The translations under genes were made by a program, and so were the position numbers. The notes under the pieces were generated by a model. The model was not told the origin of the DNA. It worked only from the letters and a program-made list of their open reading frames with translations, and ran no database searches. Of a stretch of 12,244 bases of DNA, positions 1 to 7,483 are shown in pieces (the stretch's first letter is position 1; every line of letters begins with the position of its first letter). Origin of the DNA: JBFHIJ01 sp041596515 (GTDB taxonomy: Bacteria; Bacteroidota; Ignavibacteria; Kapaibacteriales; UBA2268); contig JBFHIJ010000069.1 of assembly GCA_041596515.1 (NCBI GenBank), positions 1 through 12,244 of the forward strand. Reading direction: 5' to 3'.

Positions 1-53
1 AGGGATGGTTAGTATTCGGTAGACTTTAGGTTTTTTAGTTGGAAAATATAAGC

Positions 54-88
54 AATAAGTCTCCCCGGGCAAAGCGATGTGCTGAGCT
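54..88. repeat. Intergenic direct repeat, tail segment, copy 1
   Basis: These 35 bases, starting AATAAGTCTCCCCGGGCAAA, recur at 544-578 with one mismatch (GATGT here, GAAGT there). In the second copy the segment directly follows a larger structured repeat ending in GGGGGAAATA. Here it follows a similar but weaker GGAAAATATA at about 41-50. It is probably the surviving 3' tail of an older copy of the same element. No coding capacity is evident. Confidence 0.75.
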
Positions 89-126
89 AGAGTTTATCCA
101 GAGCATCGCCCGAAGGGAAGTAGAGA

Positions 127-239
127 TTTAGAGCATTTTGGGGCGTTAGCCAATTACCAAACGCTGCAAACCCACCCCGTGTTTTCCTTTAAAAAACCCG
201 ACCCTTCTTGTCAGGAGGGTGAAGATGCAGGGGGAAATA
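127..239. repeat. Structured intergenic repeat, body copy 1
   Basis: This stretch aligns with 420-534. Both copies share GAGCATTT, CAATTA, CCCCGTGTTTTCCTTT, a C-rich/G-rich pair around TTGTCA, and GGGGGAAATA. This copy is more degenerate: its first hairpin has lost base pairs (GTTTT against AAAAC remains), while the second keeps pairing with a G-T wobble (ACCCTTC against GGAGGGT). The outer CCCC/GGGG pairing also remains. It may be a decayed mobile repeat or a structured RNA; the sequence alone does not decide. Confidence 0.6.
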
Positions 240-309
240 AAAATAAACTTCTGTTTTCGTAACAGTACGTTTAAATCAGAGCTTGTAAGCTTAAGGCAAA
301 GCGTTCTTT

Positions 310-389
310 TTTCTTTTTCTTTGGTTTCCGTTTCTTTTGAAAAGGTTGCTGAGCCTGTCGAAGTATACCGCAAAAAAAAGAAAAAGAAA
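310..389. repeat. Polypyrimidine/polypurine inverted repeat
   Basis: The arms TTTCTTTTTCTTT (310-322) and AAAGAAAAAGAAA (377-389) are perfect reverse complements of 13 bases, separated by 54 bases. The spacer contains the small palindrome CTTTTGAAAAG (334-344) and a copy of the dispersed CTGAGC...TCGAAG motif. Low sequence complexity means the pairing could be partly accidental. The enclosed dispersed motif favours a small non-autonomous repeat element over a regulatory hairpin. Confidence 0.45.
344..364 (+). repeat. Short dispersed motif GGTTGCTGAGCCTGTCGAAG
   Basis: This is a variant of the motif that also occurs at 8703-8732 and 10387-10416 inside the RHS remnants (GGTCACTGAGC...GTCGAAGTG). 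The shared parts are GGTYRCTGAGC and TCGAAGT. From general experience, short repeats of this type are widely scattered in some bacterial genomes, including Bacteroidota, mostly between genes. This copy lies in non-coding DNA. Confidence 0.5.
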
Positions 390-419
390 TGGAAAAAAGT
401 ACTACAAATCTCCAAATTA

Positions 420-534
420 AATAGAGCATTTAGGCACGTTTTTCAATTAGCAAGCATTGCTAAACCTCCCCGTGTTTTCCTTTGGAAAACCCGCCCCTCC
501 CTTGTCATGGAGGGTGGAGATGTAGGGGGAAATA
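420..534. repeat. Structured intergenic repeat, body copy 2
   Basis: This is the better preserved copy of the element at 127-239. It can fold as a three-way junction. One perfect hairpin is GTTTTCC (474-480) with GGAAAAC (484-490). A second is CCCTCC (495-500) with GGAGGG (509-514), around a TTGTCA loop. An outer stem pairs TCCCC (467-471) with GGGGA (526-530). The tail repeat at 544-578 follows after ten bases. No transposase or long open frame is associated with it. Confidence 0.6.
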
Positions 535-543
535 TATTATAGA

Positions 544-578
544 AATAAGTCTCCCCGGGCAAAGCGAAGTGCTGAGCT
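544..578. repeat. Intergenic direct repeat, tail segment, copy 2
   Basis: This matches 54-88 at 34 of 35 bases and follows body copy 2. Together, 420-578 probably represents one nearly complete unit of the intergenic element, with 54-88 and 127-239 as partial units. The 3' end runs into the hairpin at 575-604. Confidence 0.75.
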
Positions 579-604
579 TGCCTAATATCTCTACAAGGCA
601 AGCT
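575..604 (-). terminator. Hairpin downstream of tyrS, possible terminator
   Basis: AGCTTGCC (575-582) and GGCAAGCT (597-604) form a perfect 8-base stem around a 14-base loop. It lies 22 bases beyond the tyrS stop on the minus strand. No T-run follows it in the direction of tyrS transcription, so an intrinsic terminator is only possible; it could also be the end of the intergenic repeat. Confidence 0.35.
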
Positions 605-626
605 TTCACAAAATCAAACTATAATA

Positions 627-1844
627 TTACTTAGCTATTATATATAAAAACTTCCTTTTACCGACTTTGAATAGCCTTTGCTCTTTTAGGTCTATTGAAG
701 CAAAAGGGTCTTCTGACTTTTCCCCGTCTATTGATACTGCACCCTGCTCTACCATACGCTTAGCCTCTTTTTTAGAAGGAATTAGCTTGGATTTTGCGAG
801 TATATCTAATAAGCCCATAGCTCCGTCTTCAGCTTCCAATGCCAGTTCGTCGATATTATCAGGTATGTCTTTATTTTTAAAGATTCTTTCAAATTCTGCA
901 AACGCAGCTTTGCCGGCTTCTTCACTGTGGTACTTAGAAACGATGCGAATGGCGGTGTCTACTTTTGCATTTCTCGGGTGAACGCTTCCGTCTTTTAGTC
1001 CCTCTTCTACTTGCTTAACTTCTTCATCAGAAGCAAAAGCAGCATACTGCAAGTAACGAGGAATAAGCTCATCAGGAATAGACATTACTTTACCAAATAT
1101 CTCCTGAGGCACGTCAGTAAGTGCAATGTAATTATCCAAAGATTTAGACATTTTTTGTACACCGTCTGTACCTTCAAGTATAGGCATAGTAAGTATACAT
1201 TGAGGTTCTTTGCCATAAGCACGCTGGATGTCGCGACCTACCATCAGATTGAACTTCTGGTCAGTGCCGCCAAGCTCTACATCCGAATCTATAGCCGCCG
1301 AATCCATTGCTTGAGCTAATGGATAGAGTAATTCGTGAATGCCGATAGGAGTACCTGATTTATAACGTTTACTGAAATCATCTCTCTCCAAAAGCTGAGC
1401 AACAGTATACTGAGCACAAAGCTTAATGACATCATTGAAATTCATGATGCCAAGCCATTCAGAATTATATCTGACTTCCATTTTATTTTTAATAAGTACG
1501 ATTCCTGCCTGATCCAAATAGGACTGACCATTCACTTTAGTCTCTTCGATAGTAAGTTGAGGTCTGGTTTTTGATTTGCCGGTTGGGTCACCTATCATTG
1601 CTGTGAAATCACCAATGATTAGCACTGCTGTGTGGCCTAAATCCTGAAACTGGCGAAGTTTATTAAGCACTACTGCATGCCCTATATGCAAATCCGGTCT
1701 GCTCGGGTCAGCTCCCAATTTTATTCGCATAGGAGTGTTAGTTTTAATAGATTTCTCTATTTTTTTTACGAGCTCTTCTTCTGGTAAAACTTCTATAGCA
1801 GCCGAACGTATAATATCCATCTGCTCATTTAAGGAAGGAAACAT
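627..1844 (-). CDS. tyrS: Tyrosyl-tRNA synthetase
   Basis: This enzyme charges tRNA-Tyr with tyrosine in the cytoplasm. The 405-residue length fits the bacterial family. The class I catalytic core shows the ATP-binding HIGH motif at residues 53-56 (PDLHIGHAVVLNKLRQF) and the GGTDQ tyrosine/ATP site motif at 192-196. The KMSKS loop is exact at 231-235, which places it in the KMSKS-bearing (type 2) bacterial TyrRS group. Residues about 345-405 resemble the C-terminal S4 RNA-binding domain (IPSKKEAKRMVEQGAVSIDG). The ATG at 1842-1844 is supported by AGAGG eight bases upstream on the minus strand. It is transcribed away from lepB; the 248-base gap between them must hold both promoters, but I see no clear promoter hexamers or T-box there. 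No catalytic motif is missing. Confidence 0.97.
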   Translation of the reverse strand: MFPSLNEQMDIIRSAAIEVLPEEELVKKIEKSIKTNTPMRIKLGADPSRPDLHIGHAVVLNKLRQFQDLGHTAVLIIGDFTAMIGDPTGKSKTRPQLTIEETKVNGQSYLDQAGIVLIKNKMEVRYNSEWLGIMNFNDVIKLCAQYTVAQLLERDDFSKRYKSGTPIGIHELLYPLAQAMDSAAIDSDVELGGTDQKFNLMVGRDIQRAYGKEPQCILTMPILEGTDGVQKMSKSLDNYIALTDVPQEIFGKVMSIPDELIPRYLQYAAFASDEEVKQVEEGLKDGSVHPRNAKVDTAIRIVSKYHSEEAGKAAFAEFERIFKNKDIPDNIDELALEAEDGAMGLLDILAKSKLIPSKKEAKRMVEQGAVSIDGEKSEDPFASIDLKEQRLFKVGKRKFLYIIAK

Positions 1845-2092
1845 ATTTTGTACCTCTGAAATATTTATTTTTTGATAGATTGCTGTTTTATTTCCAATCC
1901 CACATACAAACTACACTGATGTAAAAAAGCAAATAACTAAAATGATGTTTGTATTCGTTAAAATGGGAAAATCTGGGTTGTAATTTATAAAAGCATCCCT
2001 TGTAAATATTTAGCAGTTCTAAATGCCATACATTTACAAACCATTAGAATCTACAAAATTAAGAAATTATTGCCTTGTAAAAAATTTGGTGA

Positions 2093-2785
2093 TTGATTTT
2101 GACAAAAAGAGTAAAAGATATATTTCAAATATTTGTTATCATTGCATTGGCAGTAGTGATTCTAAGAGTGTTTATTCTTGGATTCGCTTATGTTCCTTCA
2201 CGTTCGATGATGCCTGAAGTACTCCCGGGAGATTACTTATTTGTAAACAAAATGGCTTACTCTTTAGGTGTGGGTAAGTACAAAATAGATTTATTTGATA
2301 TTAAAAAAGACGATATAGTAACCACCACTTCCAATTTAGTTAAACGGCTTGTAGGCGTGCCGGCAGACAGTATTATCTGTAAAAAAGGTGACGGCTATCT
2401 TAAAATCGGTAAAAGGTTTTTTCCATCATCACAATGCAAACCTATGACACTACAAATCCCCTACAGTGGCTTAAAGATTATTTGTAAAAATATCGATTCC
2501 CTTCACGAATTTTATAAAAATGCAATTGAGCATGAAAACCCTGAACTGGCAAACTCCGCTGAAGCATTTGACTCTACAGACTCCGACTTTGGAGTGCTCT
2601 ATACTTATCAGTTCAAGGAAGATTATTATATGCTGTTGGGTGATAATTACGATAACAGCATGGATTCCCGATTCTTCGGCTTTGTACCCAAAAGCTCAAT
2701 TTTGGGTAAAGTAGAGTTTATTTACCTTTCTGTAGAACCTAAAGCAGGAAAGTTCCGTTTAAACAGAATAGGCAAAACGTTTTAA
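2093..2785 (+). CDS. lepB: Signal peptidase I
   Basis: This membrane serine protease removes signal peptides from exported proteins. One N-terminal membrane segment (about residues 10-32) is followed by the periplasmic catalytic domain. Box B reads VPSRSMMPEVLPGD with nucleophile S38. The general base is K84 in KRLVGVPAD, where the usual glycine of GxPGD is alanine. Box E is GDNYDNSMDSRFFGFVP at 183-199. A longer insert at about 118-170 is typical of Bacteroidota signal peptidases. The start is not ATG: an in-frame TGA (2090-2092) directly precedes a TTG at 2093, with another TTG at 2099. The second is better spaced from the weak GGTGA at 2088-2092, so the true protein may be 228 residues. 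No earlier start is possible, and the next ATG would remove the membrane segment and nucleophile. Confidence 0.95.
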   Translation: MILTKRVKDIFQIFVIIALAVVILRVFILGFAYVPSRSMMPEVLPGDYLFVNKMAYSLGVGKYKIDLFDIKKDDIVTTTSNLVKRLVGVPADSIICKKGDGYLKIGKRFFPSSQCKPMTLQIPYSGLKIICKNIDSLHEFYKNAIEHENPELANSAEAFDSTDSDFGVLYTYQFKEDYYMLLGDNYDNSMDSRFFGFVPKSSILGKVEFIYLSVEPKAGKFRLNRIGKTF

Positions 2786-2863
2786 GTGCGAAAAATCCTA
2801 ATCTCATATTCATCTAAATAATTGGAGACCTTTTAGCTATTGTTTTGTCTATTAATTATAGAT

Positions 2864-2894
2864 TTTCTATACTGTAGAAAAATATTTAAATTTG
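2864..2894 (+). promoter_or_regulatory. Possible Bacteroidota-type promoter before the WG-repeat gene
   Basis: TAAATTTG at 2887-2894 matches the Bacteroidota -7 consensus TAnnTTTG. An imperfect -33 element (TTTC at 2864-2867, consensus TTTG) lies 19 bases upstream. It would give a leader of about 30 bases before the ATG at 2928. In AT-rich DNA such matches occur by chance, so support is modest. Confidence 0.3.
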
Positions 2895-2927
2895 TTATTA
2901 TGTAAAGTGTATAATTTTGGGATACCT

Positions 2928-4013
2928 ATGAGATATTTATTTGCGATTTTGATATTATGTATATATACCAGTGAGCTTTTTGCACAGGACTACACTGAAG
3001 AACCGTTGATGGCATATAAGAATAATAACTTATGGCATGTTTTGGATTACGACGGAGATGAAATATTTTCACTGGAAAACGTTGAAAAAATATCTGCTTA
3101 CAGCGAAGGCTTTTATACTCTTAAACTTGCGGCAAGCCACCCCGAGCACCCCGGTAGATGGGCGTATGCAAACAGAGAAGGCAAAATTACAATAGTGCCT
3201 GACGCTGACATTGTGAAAAATTTCACAGAAGGCAGAGCTGTCATTATCAAAATCAAAGGTGAATATAAAAAGTCAAAAATGTTTGGTTTTATTGACACTT
3301 TAGGCAATGAAATTGTTCCTACAGACTTAATCTATGCTTCGGACTATCAGGAAGGTAGAGCTTACTGCATGGATTTTGATAAAAATAAGTTCTATTTGGA
3401 TAAAAACGGCAATAGAGTGCTGACATTAGACTCCTTAGTCGGTTACCCATATTCTGACGGCTTAGCTTGCGTTACTACCAAAGCTTTAAAATGTGGTTAT
3501 ATGAATAGAATTGGCGAAATAGTTATTGATTTGAAATTTGACGAACCGGGCGAATTTTCCGAAGGACTCGCTCAGGCTCTTATATATGACAAAGTTGGCT
3601 ATATAGACACTACCGGAACTTATGTTATAGAAAAGCAATTTGATCTTGGGAAACCATTTAAAGAAGGTAGAGCAGTGGTAGGCTACGCAGATCATAATTA
3701 TAGATTCAAATATGCTTATATCGACAAAAAAGGCAACAGGCTGTGCGATCCTGTGTACGAATGGGCTTCAGACTACCACGAAGGCATGGCATTAGTACTT
3801 AAAGACGGCAAACTGGGCTTCCTAAGTTTAGATGGGCTTGAAGCCATTCCGATTAAATATAACTTTGCAGTAGACTTTGCCAATGGTATTGCCTACGTAT
3901 CTTCCAAAGAAGATAATTTTAAAGCTTACATCGACAAGTCCGGCGAAGAAGTCTTTGAAGTCCCGGCTTTCGAAAAAGCAATAGATCTCAGAATCAATAA
4001 AGCACTCAGATAA
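2928..4013 (+). CDS. Secreted WG-repeat protein
   Basis: This is a 361-residue exported protein of unknown role. It starts with a signal peptide (MRYLFAILILCIYTSELFAQ, cleavage probably after AQ at residue 20) and has no lipobox. The rest is built of about eight degenerate WG-type repeats with the pattern F-x-EG-x-A-x(n)-GYID-x-x-G, for example near residues 97-127, 208-233, 243-270 and 280-303. In known WG-repeat families these units form a beta-rich, probably solenoid-like structure thought to bind ligands or partners. A longer open frame reaches a TTG at 2892, but the ATG at 2928 is preferred because it starts the signal peptide directly and GGG lies six bases upstream. It stands alone 142 bases after lepB, so its substrate cannot be inferred from neighbours. 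Confidence 0.85.
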   Translation: MRYLFAILILCIYTSELFAQDYTEEPLMAYKNNNLWHVLDYDGDEIFSLENVEKISAYSEGFYTLKLAASHPEHPGRWAYANREGKITIVPDADIVKNFTEGRAVIIKIKGEYKKSKMFGFIDTLGNEIVPTDLIYASDYQEGRAYCMDFDKNKFYLDKNGNRVLTLDSLVGYPYSDGLACVTTKALKCGYMNRIGEIVIDLKFDEPGEFSEGLAQALIYDKVGYIDTTGTYVIEKQFDLGKPFKEGRAVVGYADHNYRFKYAYIDKKGNRLCDPVYEWASDYHEGMALVLKDGKLGFLSLDGLEAIPIKYNFAVDFANGIAYVSSKEDNFKAYIDKSGEEVFEVPAFEKAIDLRINKALR

Positions 4014-4337
4014 GTTAAAAATAAAGAATAGCAATTGTATAGTCTACATTTCTTATTCTCCTTGATGTACTTTAGAGGTCTAAATTCAAGTAGTATATGA
4101 TGTTAATCAATATTGTTAGTATGCGAACTTTAATCTGTTATCAGTGGGAATTTAAAATCTATATGAGATATAGTTCGTGTTAGAAAGTGCAGCTTAATAC
4201 TAGATTTTGAGATTCATAAAATATTTCCTGACTTAACCGGAAATTTTCAGATTTAGATTGTTTGCATTTTGATATAAAGGAAAAATATAGTATTATGGAA
4301 ATAATCCTCATTATATTTTAGTTTACTGTGTGGAAAT
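4014..4337. other. Intergenic region without a gene
   Basis: This AT-rich stretch of 324 bases lies between the WG-repeat gene and the PAS gene. I find no convincing open frame, tRNA or strong terminator. Short complementary stretches (AGAATA near 4024 and TATTCT near 4055) could form a weak hairpin after the WG gene. The only candidate signal is the promoter-like pair at 4262-4291. Confidence 0.6.
4262..4291 (+). promoter_or_regulatory. Possible promoter for the PAS protein gene
   Basis: TTGCAT (4262-4267) and TATAGT (4286-4291) are separated by 18 bases and resemble a general sigma-70 type promoter about 45 bases before the ATG at 4338. If the host is a Bacteroidota with the divergent primary sigma factor, this resemblance may be accidental. 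Confidence 0.25.
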
Positions 4338-6005
4338 ATGAGCAAATATATTAGCGACATTATATCTAGTCCATTATTTGAATTAGTGCCTTTTAGGCTG
4401 TCAATTATTGACAAAAATTATAATGTAGTAGCAGCCAATCAAATATACATAGATGCCTTGGGGCAATATGAAGGTAAGAAATGCTATGACATTTGCAAAC
4501 AACTCGATTTGCCCTGCACTAAATGTAAAATGCAGCAAGTTTTCGAAACCGGTCAAAGCCGCGTATCAGACGAAGCTACTATCACTCAGCAAGGTAACTC
4601 TACTCACACAATAGTGCACTTTACTCCTATAAAAGATGATGATGGAGAAGTAGTTTTTGTTCTCGAAATGTCTTCTGATTTGACAGAGAGCAGTTACTGG
4701 CTAAAAGAATATAATATGCTATTCGAGAAAGTACCTAATTATATTACAGTGATAGATAAAGACTTCAAAATAATTCGCTCTAATGCTAAGTTTAGAGAGA
4801 CTTTCGGAAATAAAATAGGCACTCACTGCTACGAAGTTTATAAAAAGAAAAAACATAAATGTACTAATTGCCCGGCTATCCTGTCTTTCGATGAAAACAC
4901 AGATAATACTTCCACTCAAATAGGAGTGACTACCACAGGTGACAAGACTAATTACATAGTCCAGACTATCCCTATTAGCAAAAAAGGCAATCAAGTCGAT
5001 CTTGTTATGGAGATAGCTCAGGATATTACCGAAATTAACAAACTCCAAGAGCAACTAAGCACGGTACATGATTTCTATAGCTCGCTAATCCATCACGTTT
5101 CTGATGCAATAATTGCGATAGATAAAAAAGGCAAAACTAAAATAATGAATCCTGCGGCAAAAGAGCTTTTGGGTTGGTCTTCCACCAGGAAACCACCTCT
5201 TAACAAACTTATCACTATGCTTCCTCAGGAATTTTTAGTGGATTCAGGCAAGGATGGGATAATAGCTACTAATTTGGAAACGCAGATAGTTAATAACAAC
5301 AGCACAGCGATACCTGTAATATTAGATGCTTTTGAGCTTACAACTAAGAAGGATGTTTTAGGACGAGTTGGCTTTTTTAAAGATTTAAGAAAAAAAATCT
5401 TGCAGGGTTTTCAGATGTACGAATCTGAAAAGTCCATAGCAGAATCAAAATATATGCAACATGTTTCCAAACGACTTTCTCATAAATACAAAAAGATAGA
5501 ATCTTTACTGGAAACTACAGAATTAGACAATGATTTGAAGGAATTATTACTAAGTATGAAGCAGGATATTTCTTCGCTTTGTGAAGTAAACTGTAGTGAG
5601 TCTTACTTTACTTTAGCTTCTCCCAATCTGATTTTGGAAGAAATCATTAGTGAGTACGACAATATTGACAGCTATGATATTCCCACAGCTAAGCCTATAT
5701 ATCTGAAATCTGATTTATTCCGTGACAGCATTAAAAAAATACTAAATATCCCAAAACAGATTAAAAAGATTAATGCCTACGAAGAGGGGCACAGTTATAA
5801 AATTCGCATAGAATTTGAGCTTACTGACAACTGTAACCAGTATGATAACGAAATGCACTTTTTAGATGCTGCCCGAATTATCAAATACTTTGCCGGCGAC
5901 ATACAGTGCCAAAAAACTAAAACATCTTCTATATTTACCATAGAGTTGAATAAAAAGTATCTTGAGCATATAGCTTCAAAAGAGTTTGACGAAGGTAACT
6001 ATTAG
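4338..6005 (+). CDS. Three-PAS sensory protein with cysteine clusters and degenerate kinase-like C-terminus
   Basis: This is a 555-residue cytoplasmic protein; no membrane segment or signal peptide is visible. PAS 1 spans about 12-118, PAS 2 about 125-235 and PAS 3 about 245-355. The first two each carry cysteines after the CYxxx helix: C49, C53, C60 and C63 (C-x3-C-x6-C-x2-C) in PAS 1, and C164, C175 and C178 in PAS 2. Such cysteine-bearing PAS domains are familiar in anaerobe sensor kinases and may bind metal or sense redox state; that is inference. PAS 3 has no cluster. Residues about 370-415 look like a helical dimerisation domain with H382 in LSHKYKKI. Residues 425-540 have the length and final strand pattern (GDIQCQ...SSIFTIEL) of a HATPase, but no recognisable N, G1 or G2 box. 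It is best read as a pseudo-kinase or PAS adaptor. No response regulator gene is adjacent. Confidence 0.8.
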   Translation: MSKYISDIISSPLFELVPFRLSIIDKNYNVVAANQIYIDALGQYEGKKCYDICKQLDLPCTKCKMQQVFETGQSRVSDEATITQQGNSTHTIVHFTPIKDDDGEVVFVLEMSSDLTESSYWLKEYNMLFEKVPNYITVIDKDFKIIRSNAKFRETFGNKIGTHCYEVYKKKKHKCTNCPAILSFDENTDNTSTQIGVTTTGDKTNYIVQTIPISKKGNQVDLVMEIAQDITEINKLQEQLSTVHDFYSSLIHHVSDAIIAIDKKGKTKIMNPAAKELLGWSSTRKPPLNKLITMLPQEFLVDSGKDGIIATNLETQIVNNNSTAIPVILDAFELTTKKDVLGRVGFFKDLRKKILQGFQMYESEKSIAESKYMQHVSKRLSHKYKKIESLLETTELDNDLKELLLSMKQDISSLCEVNCSESYFTLASPNLILEEIISEYDNIDSYDIPTAKPIYLKSDLFRDSIKKILNIPKQIKKINAYEEGHSYKIRIEFELTDNCNQYDNEMHFLDAARIIKYFAGDIQCQKTKTSSIFTIELNKKYLEHIASKEFDEGNY

Positions 6006-6006
6006 C

Positions 6007-6028
6007 GAGAAAAAGCTTCATTTTTCTC
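6007..6028 (+). terminator. AT-rich hairpin right after the PAS gene
   Basis: GAGAAAAA (6007-6014) and TTTTTCTC (6021-6028) form a perfect 8-base stem with a 6-base loop, starting one base after the PAS gene stop codon. It lacks a following T-run and has a weak stem. It may be a poor bidirectional terminator or an attenuator in the 45-base gap before the next lipoprotein gene. Confidence 0.35.
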
Positions 6029-6050
6029 AAGTTTTGCCGATATTTAGCCT

Positions 6051-7424
6051 ATGAAAAGACTATGCTTAATATTGATATTAACTATTGCTGTTTCCTGCCG
6101 TGAAACTATTTTCCCCCGTCCTGATATCATTGTGCAGGGTAAGCTTACTAATTCTGCAACAGAAAAGATATTTTTGACGTCGCAGGATGAGTTTTTTAAA
6201 TATTCCCTACCCAAGATAATAGATACTGTTTTTATTGCCACGGACAGCAGTTTTAAATTCTACTCCGAATCGGACAGAGATGTTTCCGCCAATCTTAATT
6301 TCAGAAAGTATAACTATACGCTTCCAATTTATCTTTCCAAAGGAGATTCTGTTTTCCTTTTGCTTGATTTGACTAATAAAAAAATAGAGTCGATTGGTGG
6401 TGAAGGTTATAAAAAAGTATTTCTAAAAGATTCTCTTTATAAAATATCTAAATCTATCCGACGATTTGAGCAAAAAATGCTCAGTGACAGTAAGACATGT
6501 AACCCGATTTTGCTTGAATCTAAGCAGTCTATAGACCTATTTCTGGATGAATATTTTTATGAATATAAGGACAGATATATAGAACTGAAGGAAGAGTTGC
6601 AGCGCCATTTTGAATTACTCTTTGATATTTGTAGCCTCAAATCCTTTCATGCGGACTCTACTTTTGAAAGACTAATAAAAAAATATAATCTGAAAAGCAG
6701 TGTTTTCAAAAATAATAAAGCTTTTTACCATTTTGCAAACCTGATGACTGATTATATGATTGGCTATGTAGGCTTAGATACAAACAGAAACGGAACAGAG
6801 CAATATGATAGAGTCGTTGATAGCATAATGAGCAAAACTGATTTTACTTTTAGAGATATATGCCTAGTTAGCTTGATGGAAAAAATTATTCCAAGGGAAT
6901 GGAGCTACTCTGATGAACTATACCTACTTGGGAAAAAGAAAGTAATAACTCCTGAAATGCACGAAGAATCGTATAGATATTACTTAAATAAGTTAGTGGA
7001 ACAACATTTTAAGTTCCAACCCGGTAAGAAGTTCCCAGAGTTTTTGCTTAGTGATGAAAACACATACCAATATAATCTATATAGATTTCGTGGCAGGACT
7101 GTGCTGATTATGTTTCGCGATGCTTTAGATAAAGACCTCGCTGAGCTTAAGCAATTTCATCAGTCGTTTGAGGAAAGGGAAGATATTGCGACTATATCTA
7201 TCTCTCTTGGTAGCGAATCGCAAAAATTGTGGTCTGCTATGATTCGAAGATTTGACATTGGCGGAGTCAATCTCTACGAACCCAATGGTATATACTCAGA
7301 GCTTGCTGACAAGCTAATGATAAGGGATTTGCCTATGTATTTTGAAATAGATGAAGAAGGAAATATAGTTTCCCCCGGTAATTTGAATTTGGAGGAATTA
7401 CAGAAAAAATTGCTTGCAAAGTAA
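6051..7424 (+). CDS. Lipoprotein with thioredoxin-like domain lacking redox cysteines
   Basis: This is a 457-residue envelope lipoprotein. The signal peptide MKRLCLILILTIAVSC ends in the lipobox AVSC with the acylated C16. Residues about 25-115 are beta-rich, as in the N-terminal domain (DUF4369-like) that often precedes a thioredoxin domain in Bacteroidota; this identification is tentative. A helical linker covers about 120-315. Residues 323-455 resemble an AhpC/TlpA-type thioredoxin fold: PGKKFPEF start, RGRTVLIMF strand, and cis-proline P428 in RDLPMYFEIDEEG. The place where WCxxC should sit reads FRDALDKD, so there is no CxxC and probably no disulphide chemistry. The fold may serve binding instead. 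The gene follows the PAS gene by 45 bases on the same strand with no clear ribosome binding site. Substrate unknown. Confidence 0.75.
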   Translation: MKRLCLILILTIAVSCRETIFPRPDIIVQGKLTNSATEKIFLTSQDEFFKYSLPKIIDTVFIATDSSFKFYSESDRDVSANLNFRKYNYTLPIYLSKGDSVFLLLDLTNKKIESIGGEGYKKVFLKDSLYKISKSIRRFEQKMLSDSKTCNPILLESKQSIDLFLDEYFYEYKDRYIELKEELQRHFELLFDICSLKSFHADSTFERLIKKYNLKSSVFKNNKAFYHFANLMTDYMIGYVGLDTNRNGTEQYDRVVDSIMSKTDFTFRDICLVSLMEKIIPREWSYSDELYLLGKKKVITPEMHEESYRYYLNKLVEQHFKFQPGKKFPEFLLSDENTYQYNLYRFRGRTVLIMFRDALDKDLAELKQFHQSFEEREDIATISISLGSESQKLWSAMIRRFDIGGVNLYEPNGIYSELADKLMIRDLPMYFEIDEEGNIVSPGNLNLEELQKKLLAK

Positions 7425-7483
7425 ATATTAAATGTGTTAATTGATTTTTCCCATTTTTATGACCATTTGAAACGTACAGCAGC

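Noticed and set aside
146..542. Open frames on both strands through the intergenic repeats (89 and 107 codons)
   Set aside because: They run through low-complexity purine/pyrimidine tracts and repeat copies, overlap each other, and give Lys- or Phe-rich products without domain character.
54..578. CRISPR array
   Set aside because: The repeats are few, irregularly spaced and of different kinds, with no uniform spacers and no cas gene.
1845..2092. T-box or other leader element for tyrS
   Set aside because: I found no T-box-type conserved sequence or terminator/antiterminator pair on the minus strand in this 248-base gap.
2023..2217. Plus-strand frame with an ATG overlapping the start of lepB
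   Set aside because: It is in another frame from the signal peptidase motifs and ends early; lepB explains this stretch.
2892..2927. Earlier TTG start of the WG-repeat gene
   Set aside because: It would put 12 residues before a complete signal peptide; the ATG at 2928 has a better spaced GGG and starts the signal directly.
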